This document shows, in pieces, positions 17,954 through 27,358 of a stretch of DNA of 42,298 bases; the first letter of the stretch is position 1, and every line of letters starts with the position of its first letter. The notes beneath the pieces were generated by a model that did not search any database, had not been told where the DNA came from, and saw nothing but the letters and a program-made list of their open reading frames with translations. A program made the translations under genes and the position numbers. The DNA is taken from assembly GCA_902529885.1 (NCBI GenBank), contig CABZYC010000005.1, forward strand, positions 1-42,298, given 5' to 3'. Source of the stretch: an uncultured Candidatus Woesearchaeota archaeon (GTDB lineage Archaea; Nanobdellota; Nanobdellia; Woesearchaeales; GW2011-AR9).

Positions 17954-18822
17954 ATATAGGATTTATAGGGTTAGGTAAAATGGGGTCACGGATCGTGAAA
18001 TCGTTAAGTGCATCGTATAATGTAACAGCAACAGACGTTAACAACAAGCAACGGCGTAAACATCAAAAAGTGTGCAACATTGTACCAAGCACAACTGCTT
18101 TATGCGCATCATTAACACCACCGCGCGTAGTATGGTTAATGGTACCTTCAGAACATGTTGACGAAATATTATCTGAATTAATAGATAACCTTCAAAAGGG
18201 AGATATTATTATTGATGCAGGTAACAGCCATTATAAAGAATCTATTGCTCGATCAAGCGTGCTTGATGAAGAAGGTATACAATATCTTGACATTGGAACT
18301 TCTGGTGGAACAATATCACACAAATTGTGTATGATGGTTGGCGGCAGTAAAAGTGCGTACAGAAAAATTGTACCTTTACTAAAAACCTTGTGCGGTGATG
18401 GTTACCAGTATGTTGGAGACACAGGCTCTGGTCATTACGTTAAGATGGTGCATAACGCTATTGAGTACGGGTGTATGCAAAGTTTGGCTGAAGGGTTCCA
18501 TATGTTGCATGAAAGTAAACAGTTCGAGCTTAACACAACAAAGATTGCTCAATTATGGAAGGAAGGATCAATCTTGCAGGGTACACTCCTAAACACAGTG
18601 CACAACTCGTTAAGAAAGGATGGAGACCTACAAAAAAGTACAAGCAAAGTACAAGATACAGGGGAAGGTAGGTGGGCAGTACACGCAGCTATTGAAGAAG
18701 GGATCAGCATACCTTCTCTAACCTTAGCTTTAATGAACAGGTTTGACAGCCAAGATGTTTCAGAGTTCCGTAACAGGTTATTAAGCGCTATGCGACACGA
18801 GTTTGGTGGACATAAAAAGTAA
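17950..18822 (+). CDS. gnd: 6-phosphogluconate dehydrogenase, decarboxylating (GndA/YqeC type)
   Basis: NIGFIGLGKMGSRIV, DIGTSGGTISHKLCMMVGG, GSGHYVKMVHNAIEYGCMQSLAEGFHML. Confidence 0.9.
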   Translation: MNIGFIGLGKMGSRIVKSLSASYNVTATDVNNKQRRKHQKVCNIVPSTTALCASLTPPRVVWLMVPSEHVDEILSELIDNLQKGDIIIDAGNSHYKESIARSSVLDEEGIQYLDIGTSGGTISHKLCMMVGGSKSAYRKIVPLLKTLCGDGYQYVGDTGSGHYVKMVHNAIEYGCMQSLAEGFHMLHESKQFELNTTKIAQLWKEGSILQGTLLNTVHNSLRKDGDLQKSTSKVQDTGEGRWAVHAAIEEGISIPSLTLALMNRFDSQDVSEFRNRLLSAMRHEFGGHKK

Positions 18823-18903
18823 GTTTCCTAAAACCACTACATAGTCTTAAGGATTGTTTGAAAAAAATAAAAGTTTTTAATCACAACACAATTACTTTCT
18901 AAA

Positions 18904-19149
18904 ATGAATGTTATACCCCTCGGAGAACGTGTTGTAATAGAAGAGTTACAAGAAGAAAAAACATCTGGTGGAATATATATCCCAGAAGGAAGTAATAAAG
19001 AACAACAAGGTGTTATTAGAGCCATAGGAAACATCAGTAGTGTTATCGTGTCTATTGGAGACAAAGTGGTGTACAGTGGGTACAGTGCAACAAAAGTAGG
19101 TAAGTATACCATTGTTGATTATAAAGATCTTATTGCGAGGATAGAATGA
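18904..19149 (+). CDS. groES: Co-chaperonin GroES
   Basis: PLGERVVIEELQEEKTSGGIYIPE, KVGKYTIVDYKDLIARIE. Confidence 0.95.
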   Translation: MNVIPLGERVVIEELQEEKTSGGIYIPEGSNKEQQGVIRAIGNISSVIVSIGDKVVYSGYSATKVGKYTIVDYKDLIARIE

Positions 19150-20690
19150 AACAATTACTTTTTGAACAGAGTGCACGAGAAAAGCTTATGCAAGGTGTTA
19201 ACATTATTACTAACGCCGTGAAAGTGACCCTCGGACCTAAAGGACGGAACGTTATTTTAGACAAAACAGACGGTACACTCATTACTAACGACGGTGTAAC
19301 CATTGCTAAAGAAATCCAGCTTGAAAACAAGTTTGAAAATATAGGGGCAAAACTTGTACAGGAGGTTGCTAATAAAACACAGGATGTTAGTGGGGACGGT
19401 ACAACCACTGCAACAATACTTGCACAACAAATGTTGTGTGACGGTATGAAGAATATTGCAGCGGGAGCTAACCCAATAGAAATTAAGTACGGGATTGACC
19501 ATGCAGCAAAACAAGTTGTTTCATTCATACAACAAAAGAGTATACCTGTAGAAAACAAGATTTTACAAGTTGCAACAATCTCTGCAAATAATGATGATGC
19601 CATAGGAAATATTATTGCTCAAGCAATGAACAAGGTGGGTAATACAGGTGTTATCACCGTACAGGATGGACGAGGGTTCGAAACCAGTCTTAACCTTGTT
19701 GAAGGAATGCAGTTTAACCGCGGGTACACTTCACCGTTCATGGTTACCAATCAAGATAAAATGGTGTGTGAATTTCAAGATGCATATGTTCTTATTGTAA
19801 ACAAAAAAATTAGTACAATGAAACAGTTAATACCAAGCCTAGAAATCGTTGCTAAGCAAGGTAAACCTTTACTAATTATTGCAGAAGATATTGAGGATGA
19901 AGCTGAAGCAACATTATTATTAAACCTTATGCGTGGTGCAATAAAAGTGTGCGCAGTCAAAGCACCAGGGTTTGGTGATGAACAAAAAGAGATGTTGCAA
20001 GACATAGCGGTCGCAACAGGTGCCACTGTCGTAGGCGATATGCACCAGTGCGAAGATGTAACTATAAACATGCTTGGGTCTATTAGACGTGTAACGGTAA
20101 CTAAGGACCGCACCACGCTTGTTGAAGGGCAAGGTGACAAAATAGTGATAAAACAGCGTTGTACCATGCTAGAAAACCAAATTCTTAACGAAGAAAGCTC
20201 GTTTAGAAAAAAAGATCTAAAACAGCGTCTTGCAAAACTTAGTGAAGGAGTAGCAGTCATATCTGTTGGTGCCGCCACAGAAACAGAAATGAAAGAAAAA
20301 AAAATGAGGATTGACGATGCACTCAACGCAACTAGAGCTGCGGTAGAAGAAGGTGTGGTCACAGGAGGAGGCCTTACACTGTACCAAGCACGTGAAGCTA
20401 TCAATACAAACGGGCTTAGTAAAGACAGAGTACTAGGCGCAGAAATTGTTCGTAACGCATTACAGGCGCCCGTCCGCCAGATTGCGGAGAATGCAGGGGT
20501 ACCATCTGAACGTGTGTTAATGAAGACTGAAGGTGACACAGGATTTAATGCACGAACGCACACCATAGAAAACCTGTTCAACGCAGGTATTATTGATCCC
20601 ACGAAAGTTGTTCGTAGCGGCGTACAAAATGCAGCGTCTATTGCAGGAATGGTGTTATCAACCTCTGTGATCATTACAGACAAAGAATGA
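19146..20690 (+). CDS. groL: Chaperonin GroEL (group I)
   Basis: VTLGPKGRNVILDK, DVSGDGTTTATILAQ, AAVEEGVVTGGG; ATGA coupling with groES. Confidence 0.97.
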   Translation: MKQLLFEQSAREKLMQGVNIITNAVKVTLGPKGRNVILDKTDGTLITNDGVTIAKEIQLENKFENIGAKLVQEVANKTQDVSGDGTTTATILAQQMLCDGMKNIAAGANPIEIKYGIDHAAKQVVSFIQQKSIPVENKILQVATISANNDDAIGNIIAQAMNKVGNTGVITVQDGRGFETSLNLVEGMQFNRGYTSPFMVTNQDKMVCEFQDAYVLIVNKKISTMKQLIPSLEIVAKQGKPLLIIAEDIEDEAEATLLLNLMRGAIKVCAVKAPGFGDEQKEMLQDIAVATGATVVGDMHQCEDVTINMLGSIRRVTVTKDRTTLVEGQGDKIVIKQRCTMLENQILNEESSFRKKDLKQRLAKLSEGVAVISVGAATETEMKEKKMRIDDALNATRAAVEEGVVTGGGLTLYQAREAINTNGLSKDRVLGAEIVRNALQAPVRQIAENAGVPSERVLMKTEGDTGFNARTHTIENLFNAGIIDPTKVVRSGVQNAASIAGMVLSTSVIITDKE

Positions 20691-21196
20691 TCTTTTTTTA
20701 TTATTTACTTATTTCATTTTGGACCGTACTATTATTGTACCCTTACAACACCGCACAAAATGAACTTGTACAAGCCATATTCCATATTACAGAATATGCA
20801 CCGATGACAGCCGCAGAGTTAGCACACATGCGACAGGTAGAATGGTACTTTTTTGCTACATTCATTATAACGTGTACACTTACATTGTACCTCTATTACA
20901 AAAAGCCACAACCTAGATGGCGTTATACAACCTTATTTATTTTATTAAGCCCGTTAGCAACAATCAATTTCTATGAAACCTGGGACTGGTTACACAAAAT
21001 ATTTTTTCCACAAGGGAACTATTTTTTTCCCATGGACAGTTACTTAATAACAACTGTGCCCCTAAACTTTTTCTTAAGATTTTCAGTGACAACGTTTATA
21101 TTAGCAACATTACTTTATACAGTATGGACACTCGTTTATTACAAGCAATGGGTTTACTCTTTCTTATCATCATTATCATCGCAGTGGTCAAAATAA
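20687..21196 (+). CDS. DUF1461-like integral membrane protein
   Basis: WDWLHKIFFPQGNYFFPMDSYLITTVPLNFF signature-like segment, multiple TM helices; ATGA overlap with groEL. Confidence 0.65.
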   Translation: MIFFYYLLISFWTVLLLYPYNTAQNELVQAIFHITEYAPMTAAELAHMRQVEWYFFATFIITCTLTLYLYYKKPQPRWRYTTLFILLSPLATINFYETWDWLHKIFFPQGNYFFPMDSYLITTVPLNFFLRFSVTTFILATLLYTVWTLVYYKQWVYSFLSSLSSQWSK

Positions 21197-21279
21197 CAGT
21201 GTACTTATTACCATTAATAATAATAATGGGCCTTATAGCCTACTTATTCAAAAAACTTAATCAATTCACTTCAACATAA
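21124..21279 (+). CDS. Putative 51-aa membrane protein MDTRLLQAMGLLFLIIIIIAVVKITVYLLPLIIIMGLIAYLFKKLNQFTST
   Basis: Open frame read directly; starts inside the DUF1461-like gene in another frame and ends inside the convergent pilin gene; hydrophobic. Confidence 0.4.
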   Translation: MDTRLLQAMGLLFLIIIIIAVVKITVYLLPLIIIMGLIAYLFKKLNQFTST

Positions 21280-21794
21280 AACTTTTTGATATTATCATAA
21301 AGCTCATCTGTATCTTGTTTTATTTGAACATTGAATATGTATGTTCCACTACTTGCGTCACTAGGTACGCTTACTAAAACACCCTCTTTATGATGATCAT
21401 TCTGTGCAATTTCTATCCAATCAGTATTATACAATAACCAAGATTCTGCGCTACTATCAGTACTATCAATATTTTCCTCAGGATCAATATACTTTGCTTG
21501 CTCAATCTCAATCATAAAAGATCGGCCATCAAGAATATTTAAAATGCCTACTCCGAATACGTGACTATCACCACCAGACAAAGATGCCGTATTTAAAGGA
21601 ACCGCTACCTTCTTGTTTTGATCCATCATTAATCGTTCAAGCTCATTAGAAGTTTGGGTGTCAAGGTCAGCTTTCAATTCGTTAGCACCGCCCATGATAG
21701 ACTGTAAAAAAGCTATCCCTAAACCTAAAATAACTATGCTGAGAATAATGATAACGATCATATTGATCGCTAACCCAATTGCACCTCTCTTCAT
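21261..21794 (-). CDS. Type IV pilin/archaellin-like secreted protein
   Basis: MKRGAIGLAINMIVIIILSIVILGLGIAFLQ class III signal-like N-terminus; beta-rich C-terminus. Confidence 0.7.
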   Translation of the reverse strand: MKRGAIGLAINMIVIIILSIVILGLGIAFLQSIMGGANELKADLDTQTSNELERLMMDQNKKVAVPLNTASLSGGDSHVFGVGILNILDGRSFMIEIEQAKYIDPEENIDSTDSSAESWLLYNTDWIEIAQNDHHKEGVLVSVPSDASSGTYIFNVQIKQDTDELYDNIKKFYVEVN

Positions 21795-22048
21795 TTCCAG
21801 ATTTCGTATTCCTTAATTATAACGACCATGAAAACGACAAGTAACACTGCCCCACTAAGTAGGTACCATAAACCGTCCATTAAATCACCTTTTAATGCAA
21901 GGTACATACCAAAACCCATCACAATAAAACCGAGCCATAAAAACTTGTCAAGTACAAGCTTCATTATTTCAAACTCCTGTGTTTCAGTCATTTGTTTTTT
22001 GCCTGATTTCACAGGAGATTTTTTTTTACTACTACTTTTTTTAGCCAT
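21791..22048 (-). CDS. Small membrane protein
   Basis: Lys-rich N-terminus and two hydrophobic helices; ATGA overlap with the pilin gene. Confidence 0.6.
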   Translation of the reverse strand: MAKKSSSKKKSPVKSGKKQMTETQEFEIMKLVLDKFLWLGFIVMGFGMYLALKGDLMDGLWYLLSGAVLLVVFMVVIIKEYEIWK

Positions 22049-22049
22049 C

Positions 22050-22643
22050 TTAGTTCACCCTGATAAAAAACGTTTTACTATCATAATACGTATCAGTATC
22101 TTTGTTTAACAAGCCGTCACCGTCAGTATCAATATACACCAAAATCTTGTAAAGATAATTCCCAAAACTTGACGGTGCAGTAAACGATGCAGTGACAACC
22201 ACACTATCCCCAGCACCTAACATCTGAGGACTATCATCCCATGAGATAATTGCGTCAAAATCGCTACCACTATCACCTGGTTGACTAGCTGTCAAAGTTT
22301 CGAAAGACATGAAAGATTCCATACCTGTATCAGTACGAACTTCAAAACCGACTAAAAACTCTTGCATGCTATCAAGTGTATTTTTAATACCAATACCCTG
22401 CGCACTACTGAGCTCACCAGCAGCCATCTTCATCTCGCTTGCAGGGAATGATAACTTTTTGTTACTGGTACGTAAATCGTCCAAAATTTGCTGTTTAATT
22501 TGTTCTTGTACACCACTCGCAGTTTCTTCCATACTCTTAAACTGACCACGTACAAAACCTAAACCTAATCCTAATACTACAAACGCGATCACTACAATCA
22601 CGATTGCTTGAATTGATAATTCTAATGAAGCTTTCCTATTCAT
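22050..22643 (-). CDS. Type IV pilin-like secreted protein
   Basis: MNRKASLELSIQAIVIVVIAFVVLGLGLGFV class III signal-like; SD GGTGAT upstream. Confidence 0.75.
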   Translation of the reverse strand: MNRKASLELSIQAIVIVVIAFVVLGLGLGFVRGQFKSMEETASGVQEQIKQQILDDLRTSNKKLSFPASEMKMAAGELSSAQGIGIKNTLDSMQEFLVGFEVRTDTGMESFMSFETLTASQPGDSGSDFDAIISWDDSPQMLGAGDSVVVTASFTAPSSFGNYLYKILVYIDTDGDGLLNKDTDTYYDSKTFFIRVN

Positions 22644-22687
22644 CGTATCACCTAAACTTCAAAAGTGTTTTTCTAGTATATATATGT

Positions 22688-23437
22688 TTACATTAAAGTT
22701 AGAACATAATCTTTAAAGTGATATAATACGTATGTTAAAAAAAATGCAGGTACAAATGGAATACCGTAACGAATATCAACAGTGGTAAGTTCACCTTGAA
22801 AACCTAACAAATGTATCTTCCTACAATCTTTTTCTGTCACTAGCCCATTGAAAGAGTGGTGACCAACCTTGATTGGTTCAGCTAACCAGTCGCCAGGAAC
22901 AATCTTATTAAATGTAACATTCTGAACGAATTCTACCGTGTTCAAAAAACTTGTTAATACAGTAAACGAGACTAATAAAACTAGTAAAATACCTAACATC
23001 CAATTCACAAAAAATGAAGAAGCTAGAAAAAGTAAAAGAATGACCCAATATTTACTTTGAGTGTTCAACCATGCATACAACTTTTTAAATTTTAATAAAG
23101 AAATTATGCCCACCCATAATATCCCGTAAACTGCGCCAACCGTGAACAAGATGGGTAAAATTAAGTAGTATTCTAAAGAAAATGGAACGCTCACCATGGC
23201 AAACACAGGTAACAATTTGGCGTCAGCACCGCCCCATACACTCCCGTACACCATCAACCAACCTATAAGAAACAGTAATACCCCTGCCAAAATTGAATAA
23301 TATTGTTGGTTGTATAACGCAATACAGAACATGCTTCCTATAAGAGTGTAACTCACCCAATCCGGCACTTCACGAGAGTGTAAGTCCCATACACTAGCAA
23401 CAAATAGTAGTAGTGATGCTATTACAAAGGTCTCCAT
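22688..23437 (-). CDS. Prepilin/preflagellin peptidase (A24 family)
   Basis: WDLHSREVPDWVSYTL (first Asp) and VWGGADAKLLPVFAMV (second Asp), multi-TM. Confidence 0.85.
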   Translation of the reverse strand: METFVIASLLLFVASVWDLHSREVPDWVSYTLIGSMFCIALYNQQYYSILAGVLLFLIGWLMVYGSVWGGADAKLLPVFAMVSVPFSLEYYLILPILFTVGAVYGILWVGIISLLKFKKLYAWLNTQSKYWVILLLFLASSFFVNWMLGILLVLLVSFTVLTSFLNTVEFVQNVTFNKIVPGDWLAEPIKVGHHSFNGLVTEKDCRKIHLLGFQGELTTVDIRYGIPFVPAFFLTYVLYHFKDYVLTLM

Positions 23438-23525
23438 TAACTTTAGTAGTTTACATAATAGTATAAAAGGTGTACGATAACAATGTTTAAATAATCGTTC
23501 TCTGTTATAGGGTACAGGTGATTAC

Positions 23526-23984
23526 ATGGCTGAAGATTACGATATACTTCCTCATAAATTAATGCAAGATCTACAAACAGATGTAGAATTGCTTAAAAAG
23601 AAACTTACTGAGCCAGAAACAAAAATGAATGAGCTCATCTTAGAAATTGAAACTTTAAAAGATTCAATACACGAACTTACAACTGTTTTTGATAAAGCAT
23701 TATCTGACACAAAAGATGAAGATGTCTATTCAACAATTACACAACTTAATAATCGGTTAGACAGCGTAATTACACAAAATGAAACAATCGCTAAAGGTAT
23801 GATAGCCATAAGTGATAAAGTTGAAGATTTTGTGTCAAACAGTACTGGGGGCAAAGCTAATCAGGCAGTCTCAGTTCCTAACACGAGTCAAGTGGCACCA
23901 GGACAAATGATTCCACCAACAGAAGCGCCAGCGCCAACAATGCCGCCGCCGCCACCAACAACGAAAAAACGTAGCCTATTTTAA
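23526..23984 (+). CDS. Coiled-coil protein with Pro-rich C-terminus
   Basis: Heptad-rich; C-terminus APAPTMPPPPPTTKKRSLF; SD AGGTGAT upstream. Confidence 0.65.
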   Translation: MAEDYDILPHKLMQDLQTDVELLKKKLTEPETKMNELILEIETLKDSIHELTTVFDKALSDTKDEDVYSTITQLNNRLDSVITQNETIAKGMIAISDKVEDFVSNSTGGKANQAVSVPNTSQVAPGQMIPPTEAPAPTMPPPPPTTKKRSLF

Positions 23985-23988
23985 CATC

Positions 23989-24750
23989 ATGTCAAATATC
24001 CGAGCTAAACAATTATTGCGTAACGCAGCAAAAACGCATAATGATATACAAACACGTATTAGTAAGGATGAAATACGACAACGTATTAACGAAATTAAAT
24101 ATTTAAGTTCGCAAGAAGATGTACCTAAATTTAGTCTTCGTAAAGAAGTGTTACACCTCGAACAAAAGTTGGAAGGCGTGTTTAACATTGAAGCACGATT
24201 ATTAAAAACTGAAAAACGTGAAGAATCAAAGATTAACAATCTACGAAAACAAATTGTAATGCTTCGTAAACGGCTTGAGAAAGCCGAAGATAAAGATTTA
24301 CAACGAAAGTTGCACAGACTTTCTAACATTCTAAGTGAGGCACTAGCAAAGAATGTTACAGCGAAAGATGTTGAGATTACAAAAAAGTTAGCAAATGCCA
24401 TGAGTGAAGCTGATAAAGCTGCAGAAACCGTTGTAAAATCTCAACAAGACACGGCACAACGGATGGGAGCAATTTTGCAACGAATAAAAGTTATGCACCA
24501 GGAACTAGAGATCCATAAGCATATGGACGAAGTTGACCCTGAAAAAATCAAAATGTTAGGTGATCGTATTAAACGTATTGAAGAAGCGTGTAAACAGTAT
24601 ACGCAACAGCTTGAAATTAAACATACAGATTTGCTCACTCCACAAATTGAAAATAAAAAGGTTGAACAAGATGTTAAAGAGCCAGAAGTCGAAATATTGG
24701 ATGACCTAAAGGATCTCCCATTACCACCTCCACCACGAAGACACACTTAA
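23989..24750 (+). CDS. Coiled-coil protein with Pro-rich C-terminus
   Basis: Long alpha-helical charged ORF; C-terminus LPLPPPPRRHT. Confidence 0.65.
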   Translation: MSNIRAKQLLRNAAKTHNDIQTRISKDEIRQRINEIKYLSSQEDVPKFSLRKEVLHLEQKLEGVFNIEARLLKTEKREESKINNLRKQIVMLRKRLEKAEDKDLQRKLHRLSNILSEALAKNVTAKDVEITKKLANAMSEADKAAETVVKSQQDTAQRMGAILQRIKVMHQELEIHKHMDEVDPEKIKMLGDRIKRIEEACKQYTQQLEIKHTDLLTPQIENKKVEQDVKEPEVEILDDLKDLPLPPPPRRHT

Positions 24751-24792
24751 ATTAATAGACAATAGAAGTAATGTTTCTTATTATTCAAAAAA

Positions 24793-24963
24793 TTATAAGT
24801 CCCTAGCCATAACTGTTCGCCGCGCGTTTTTTACTGCACGGTTACATGCATCTTTCACTAACAATTCAATTTTACGGTCTAACATTTCCATAAAATCGTT
24901 ACTCATATTCTGTACACCATTTTGTTTAATCATATACTTAATTTGTGTTTTTGCTGCAATCAT
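24793..24963 (-). CDS. 56-aa histone-fold-like protein (archaeal histone/DUF1931-like)
   Basis: Translated by hand: MIAAKTQIKYMIKQNGVQNMSNDFMEMLDRKIELLVKDACNRAVKNARRTVMARDL; helix-long helix-RRTVMARDL pattern. Confidence 0.65.
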   Translation of the reverse strand: MIAAKTQIKYMIKQNGVQNMSNDFMEMLDRKIELLVKDACNRAVKNARRTVMARDL

Positions 24964-24994
24964 TAAAAAAAATAAGATGTTATATAATAAAAAA

Positions 24995-25420
24995 TTATTG
25001 AATTTCTACAAGTTTTAAATGAAAATGTAGTGTTTTACCAGCTAAAGGATGGTTCAGATCAATTTTAACATTATCATCTTTCACTTCAACAATTTGTGCT
25101 GGAAACTGCATACCATTCTCATGGTGCATCATTAGCATCATGCCAACTTTTGGTTCTGCATCTTTTGGTAATTGATCACGTTTTACTTCATGAACTAACT
25201 GATCGTTACGTTCACCGTAAGCATCAGCAGGTTGTAAAACTACATCTTTCTCCTCATTAAGTTCCATACCTGCAACAGCAGCGTCAAAACCAGGTACTAC
25301 CTGTTTTGAACCTATAACAAACTCTAAAGGTTTACCGTGTCGTTCGCTCGAGTCAAATTCTTGACCGTCCTCAAAGGTTCCGCGATATTCTACACGGACA
25401 GTTTTTCCTGCTTCTACCAT
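24995..25420 (-). CDS. FKBP-type peptidyl-prolyl isomerase, SlyD-like
   Basis: VEYRGTFEDGQEFDSS, GFDAAVAGMELNEEKDVVLQPADAYGER, DLNHPLAGKTLHFHLKL. Confidence 0.92.
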   Translation of the reverse strand: MVEAGKTVRVEYRGTFEDGQEFDSSERHGKPLEFVIGSKQVVPGFDAAVAGMELNEEKDVVLQPADAYGERNDQLVHEVKRDQLPKDAEPKVGMMLMMHHENGMQFPAQIVEVKDDNVKIDLNHPLAGKTLHFHLKLVEIQ

Positions 25421-25454
25421 AGTTCAAGTCAACACAATAGATAGTATTTAAGTA

Positions 25455-25847
25455 TTACCAAAACCACGACACTACTTTTAAAGCAGCTCTACTAAGCCCA
25501 TATTTGATTTTACCCATCACACTTTGAGGTTGAATATCTACATCATCACTGTCCATAACCATTATTACATCGTCAAGACTTGAATAAGAACGTGTAAGAA
25601 CGTCTTCAGAAGATAAATAAACTAAATAGCTTGGGTCTATCAAAGGATCGCAACTAAGCTCAGTAATAACCTTATCCTCTAGTATTAAAGAACCATAAAA
25701 CGTGTCTGCAACATGAACGTTCACACGCTCGTTAGTGTAAGGTAGCGCTTGCGGTATTTCTATAGGCATAAATTGTTCTGATAAATTTGAACACCCAGCA
25801 AAAACACTAGGTAACAATAAAAATGATAATAATAATAATTGTTTCAT
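25455..25847 (-). CDS. Secreted/lipoprotein-like hypothetical protein
   Basis: Signal peptide MKQLLLLSFLLLPSVFAGC. Confidence 0.6.
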   Translation of the reverse strand: MKQLLLLSFLLLPSVFAGCSNLSEQFMPIEIPQALPYTNERVNVHVADTFYGSLILEDKVITELSCDPLIDPSYLVYLSSEDVLTRSYSSLDDVIMVMDSDDVDIQPQSVMGKIKYGLSRAALKVVSWFW

Positions 25848-25876
25848 ATACTAACCTAAACACCTTCTACTTTATA

Positions 25877-26752
25877 TTACATGCGCTCAAGACGCTTAAT
25901 ACGCTCATGAATTGGAGGGTGGGTACTAAACATTTTGGTGAGCCAACCACTTTTTTTTCTGAACGGGGTAGAAATAAAAAGGTGTGCTGTTGCTTTGTTT
26001 GCGTTATCAACTAAAGGATCAGGATCATTACTGATCTTACGTAAAGCGTTTGATAATCCTTTAGGGTACCGTGTTAAAACAGCAGCACTTGCATCAGCCA
26101 TGTATTCACGTTCACGTGATACAGCCAATTTAATTAACTGGCCAACGATAGGCGACAAAATTGCTAGAACTAAACCAACAATAATGAAAACTCCTCCTCT
26201 ACTCTCACGTCGACCAAACAAAAAGCTTCGTAATAAAAAATCTGAGAGTAATGTTACAGCCCCCACCATGACAGCAGCAAGCATCATCATCCGTATATCC
26301 AAATTTTTAATATGACTAACTTCGTGCGCAATCACACCTTCTAATTCTTCGCGGTTCAACGTTTTTAATAGCCCAGTTGTTACCGTTACTGCTGCATGGG
26401 AAGGGTCCCGGCCAGTAGCAAACGCGTTCAATGCAGTGTCATGTATAACATAAATTTTTGGTGTGGGAATACCTGCTGCGATAGCTAAACCTTCCACAGA
26501 ATGTACTAAATGAGGATACTTCTTTTTATCTGCTAAAACAGCCCCAGTCATATTCAGTATCATTGAACCGCCAGCATAATAACTTATTAGAGCATATATC
26601 AAAGAGCTTATTAGAGCTAACACTAAACCGCTTAAAGGGTCACCATAAATTATACCCCATAGTGCCCCTAAAAAAACAATTAAAAGTACAAAAAAAGTTA
26701 GTAAAAGATAACTTTTAACTTTGTTACTACGCACAGCATCAAAATGTATCAT
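25877..26752 (-). CDS. htpX: HtpX-like M48 membrane zinc metalloprotease
   Basis: GVIAHEVSHIKNLDIRMM (HExxH), REREYMADASAAVLTR, TM helices. Confidence 0.92.
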   Translation of the reverse strand: MIHFDAVRSNKVKSYLLLTFFVLLIVFLGALWGIIYGDPLSGLVLALISSLIYALISYYAGGSMILNMTGAVLADKKKYPHLVHSVEGLAIAAGIPTPKIYVIHDTALNAFATGRDPSHAAVTVTTGLLKTLNREELEGVIAHEVSHIKNLDIRMMMLAAVMVGAVTLLSDFLLRSFLFGRRESRGGVFIIVGLVLAILSPIVGQLIKLAVSREREYMADASAAVLTRYPKGLSNALRKISNDPDPLVDNANKATAHLFISTPFRKKSGWLTKMFSTHPPIHERIKRLERM

Positions 26753-27286
26753 CTAAAAACTAACCTTTACAGGTTCACGATCTTTTGTTTCAAACATTTT
26801 TTCTTCATTAAACCTAAACATACTCGCTAAAATGTTGTATGGAATACTTTGAATTTTAGTATTATACCTCATTACAACGTCATTATAAAACTGGCGTGCA
26901 TACGCAATCTTGTTCTCAGTACCACTCAATTCTTCCTGTAACTGCAAAAAATTTTGGTTAGCCTTTAAATCAGGATAACTTTCGGCTACAGCAAACAAAC
27001 TTTTTAGTGTGCCAGTAAGCATATTATCTGCCTGAGCATTAGCTTCTGCACCCTGAGCATTCATTAAAGAGCTCCGAGCCTTAGTCACATCGTCAAGAAC
27101 TTTCTTTTCATGTTTTGCATACCCCTTCACTGTCTCAACAAGGTTAGGTATTAAATCAACACGACGTTTAAGCTGTACATCAATTTGTGCCCATCCGTTT
27201 TTCACCTGATTACGTAAACGTACTAAACCATTGTACATTATCACTAGTGCAAACACTAAAATTCCAATTAAGATCCATATAATCAT
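26753..27286 (-). CDS. LemA family protein
   Basis: [54 protein letters not shown]. Confidence 0.95.
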   Translation of the reverse strand: MIIWILIGILVFALVIMYNGLVRLRNQVKNGWAQIDVQLKRRVDLIPNLVETVKGYAKHEKKVLDDVTKARSSLMNAQGAEANAQADNMLTGTLKSLFAVAESYPDLKANQNFLQLQEELSGTENKIAYARQFYNDVVMRYNTKIQSIPYNILASMFRFNEEKMFETKDREPVKVSF

Positions 27287-27358
27287 GTCATATTCTAAAA
27301 GCCTATCATTTAAAAAGATAATGGATAATTATATTAATCATCAAACAGTGGTTGATAC

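Noticed and set aside
19775-20683. 302-aa - strand ORF opposite groEL
   Set aside because: Antisense to an unmistakable GroEL; Ser/Thr/Val-rich shadow translation with no domain signature.
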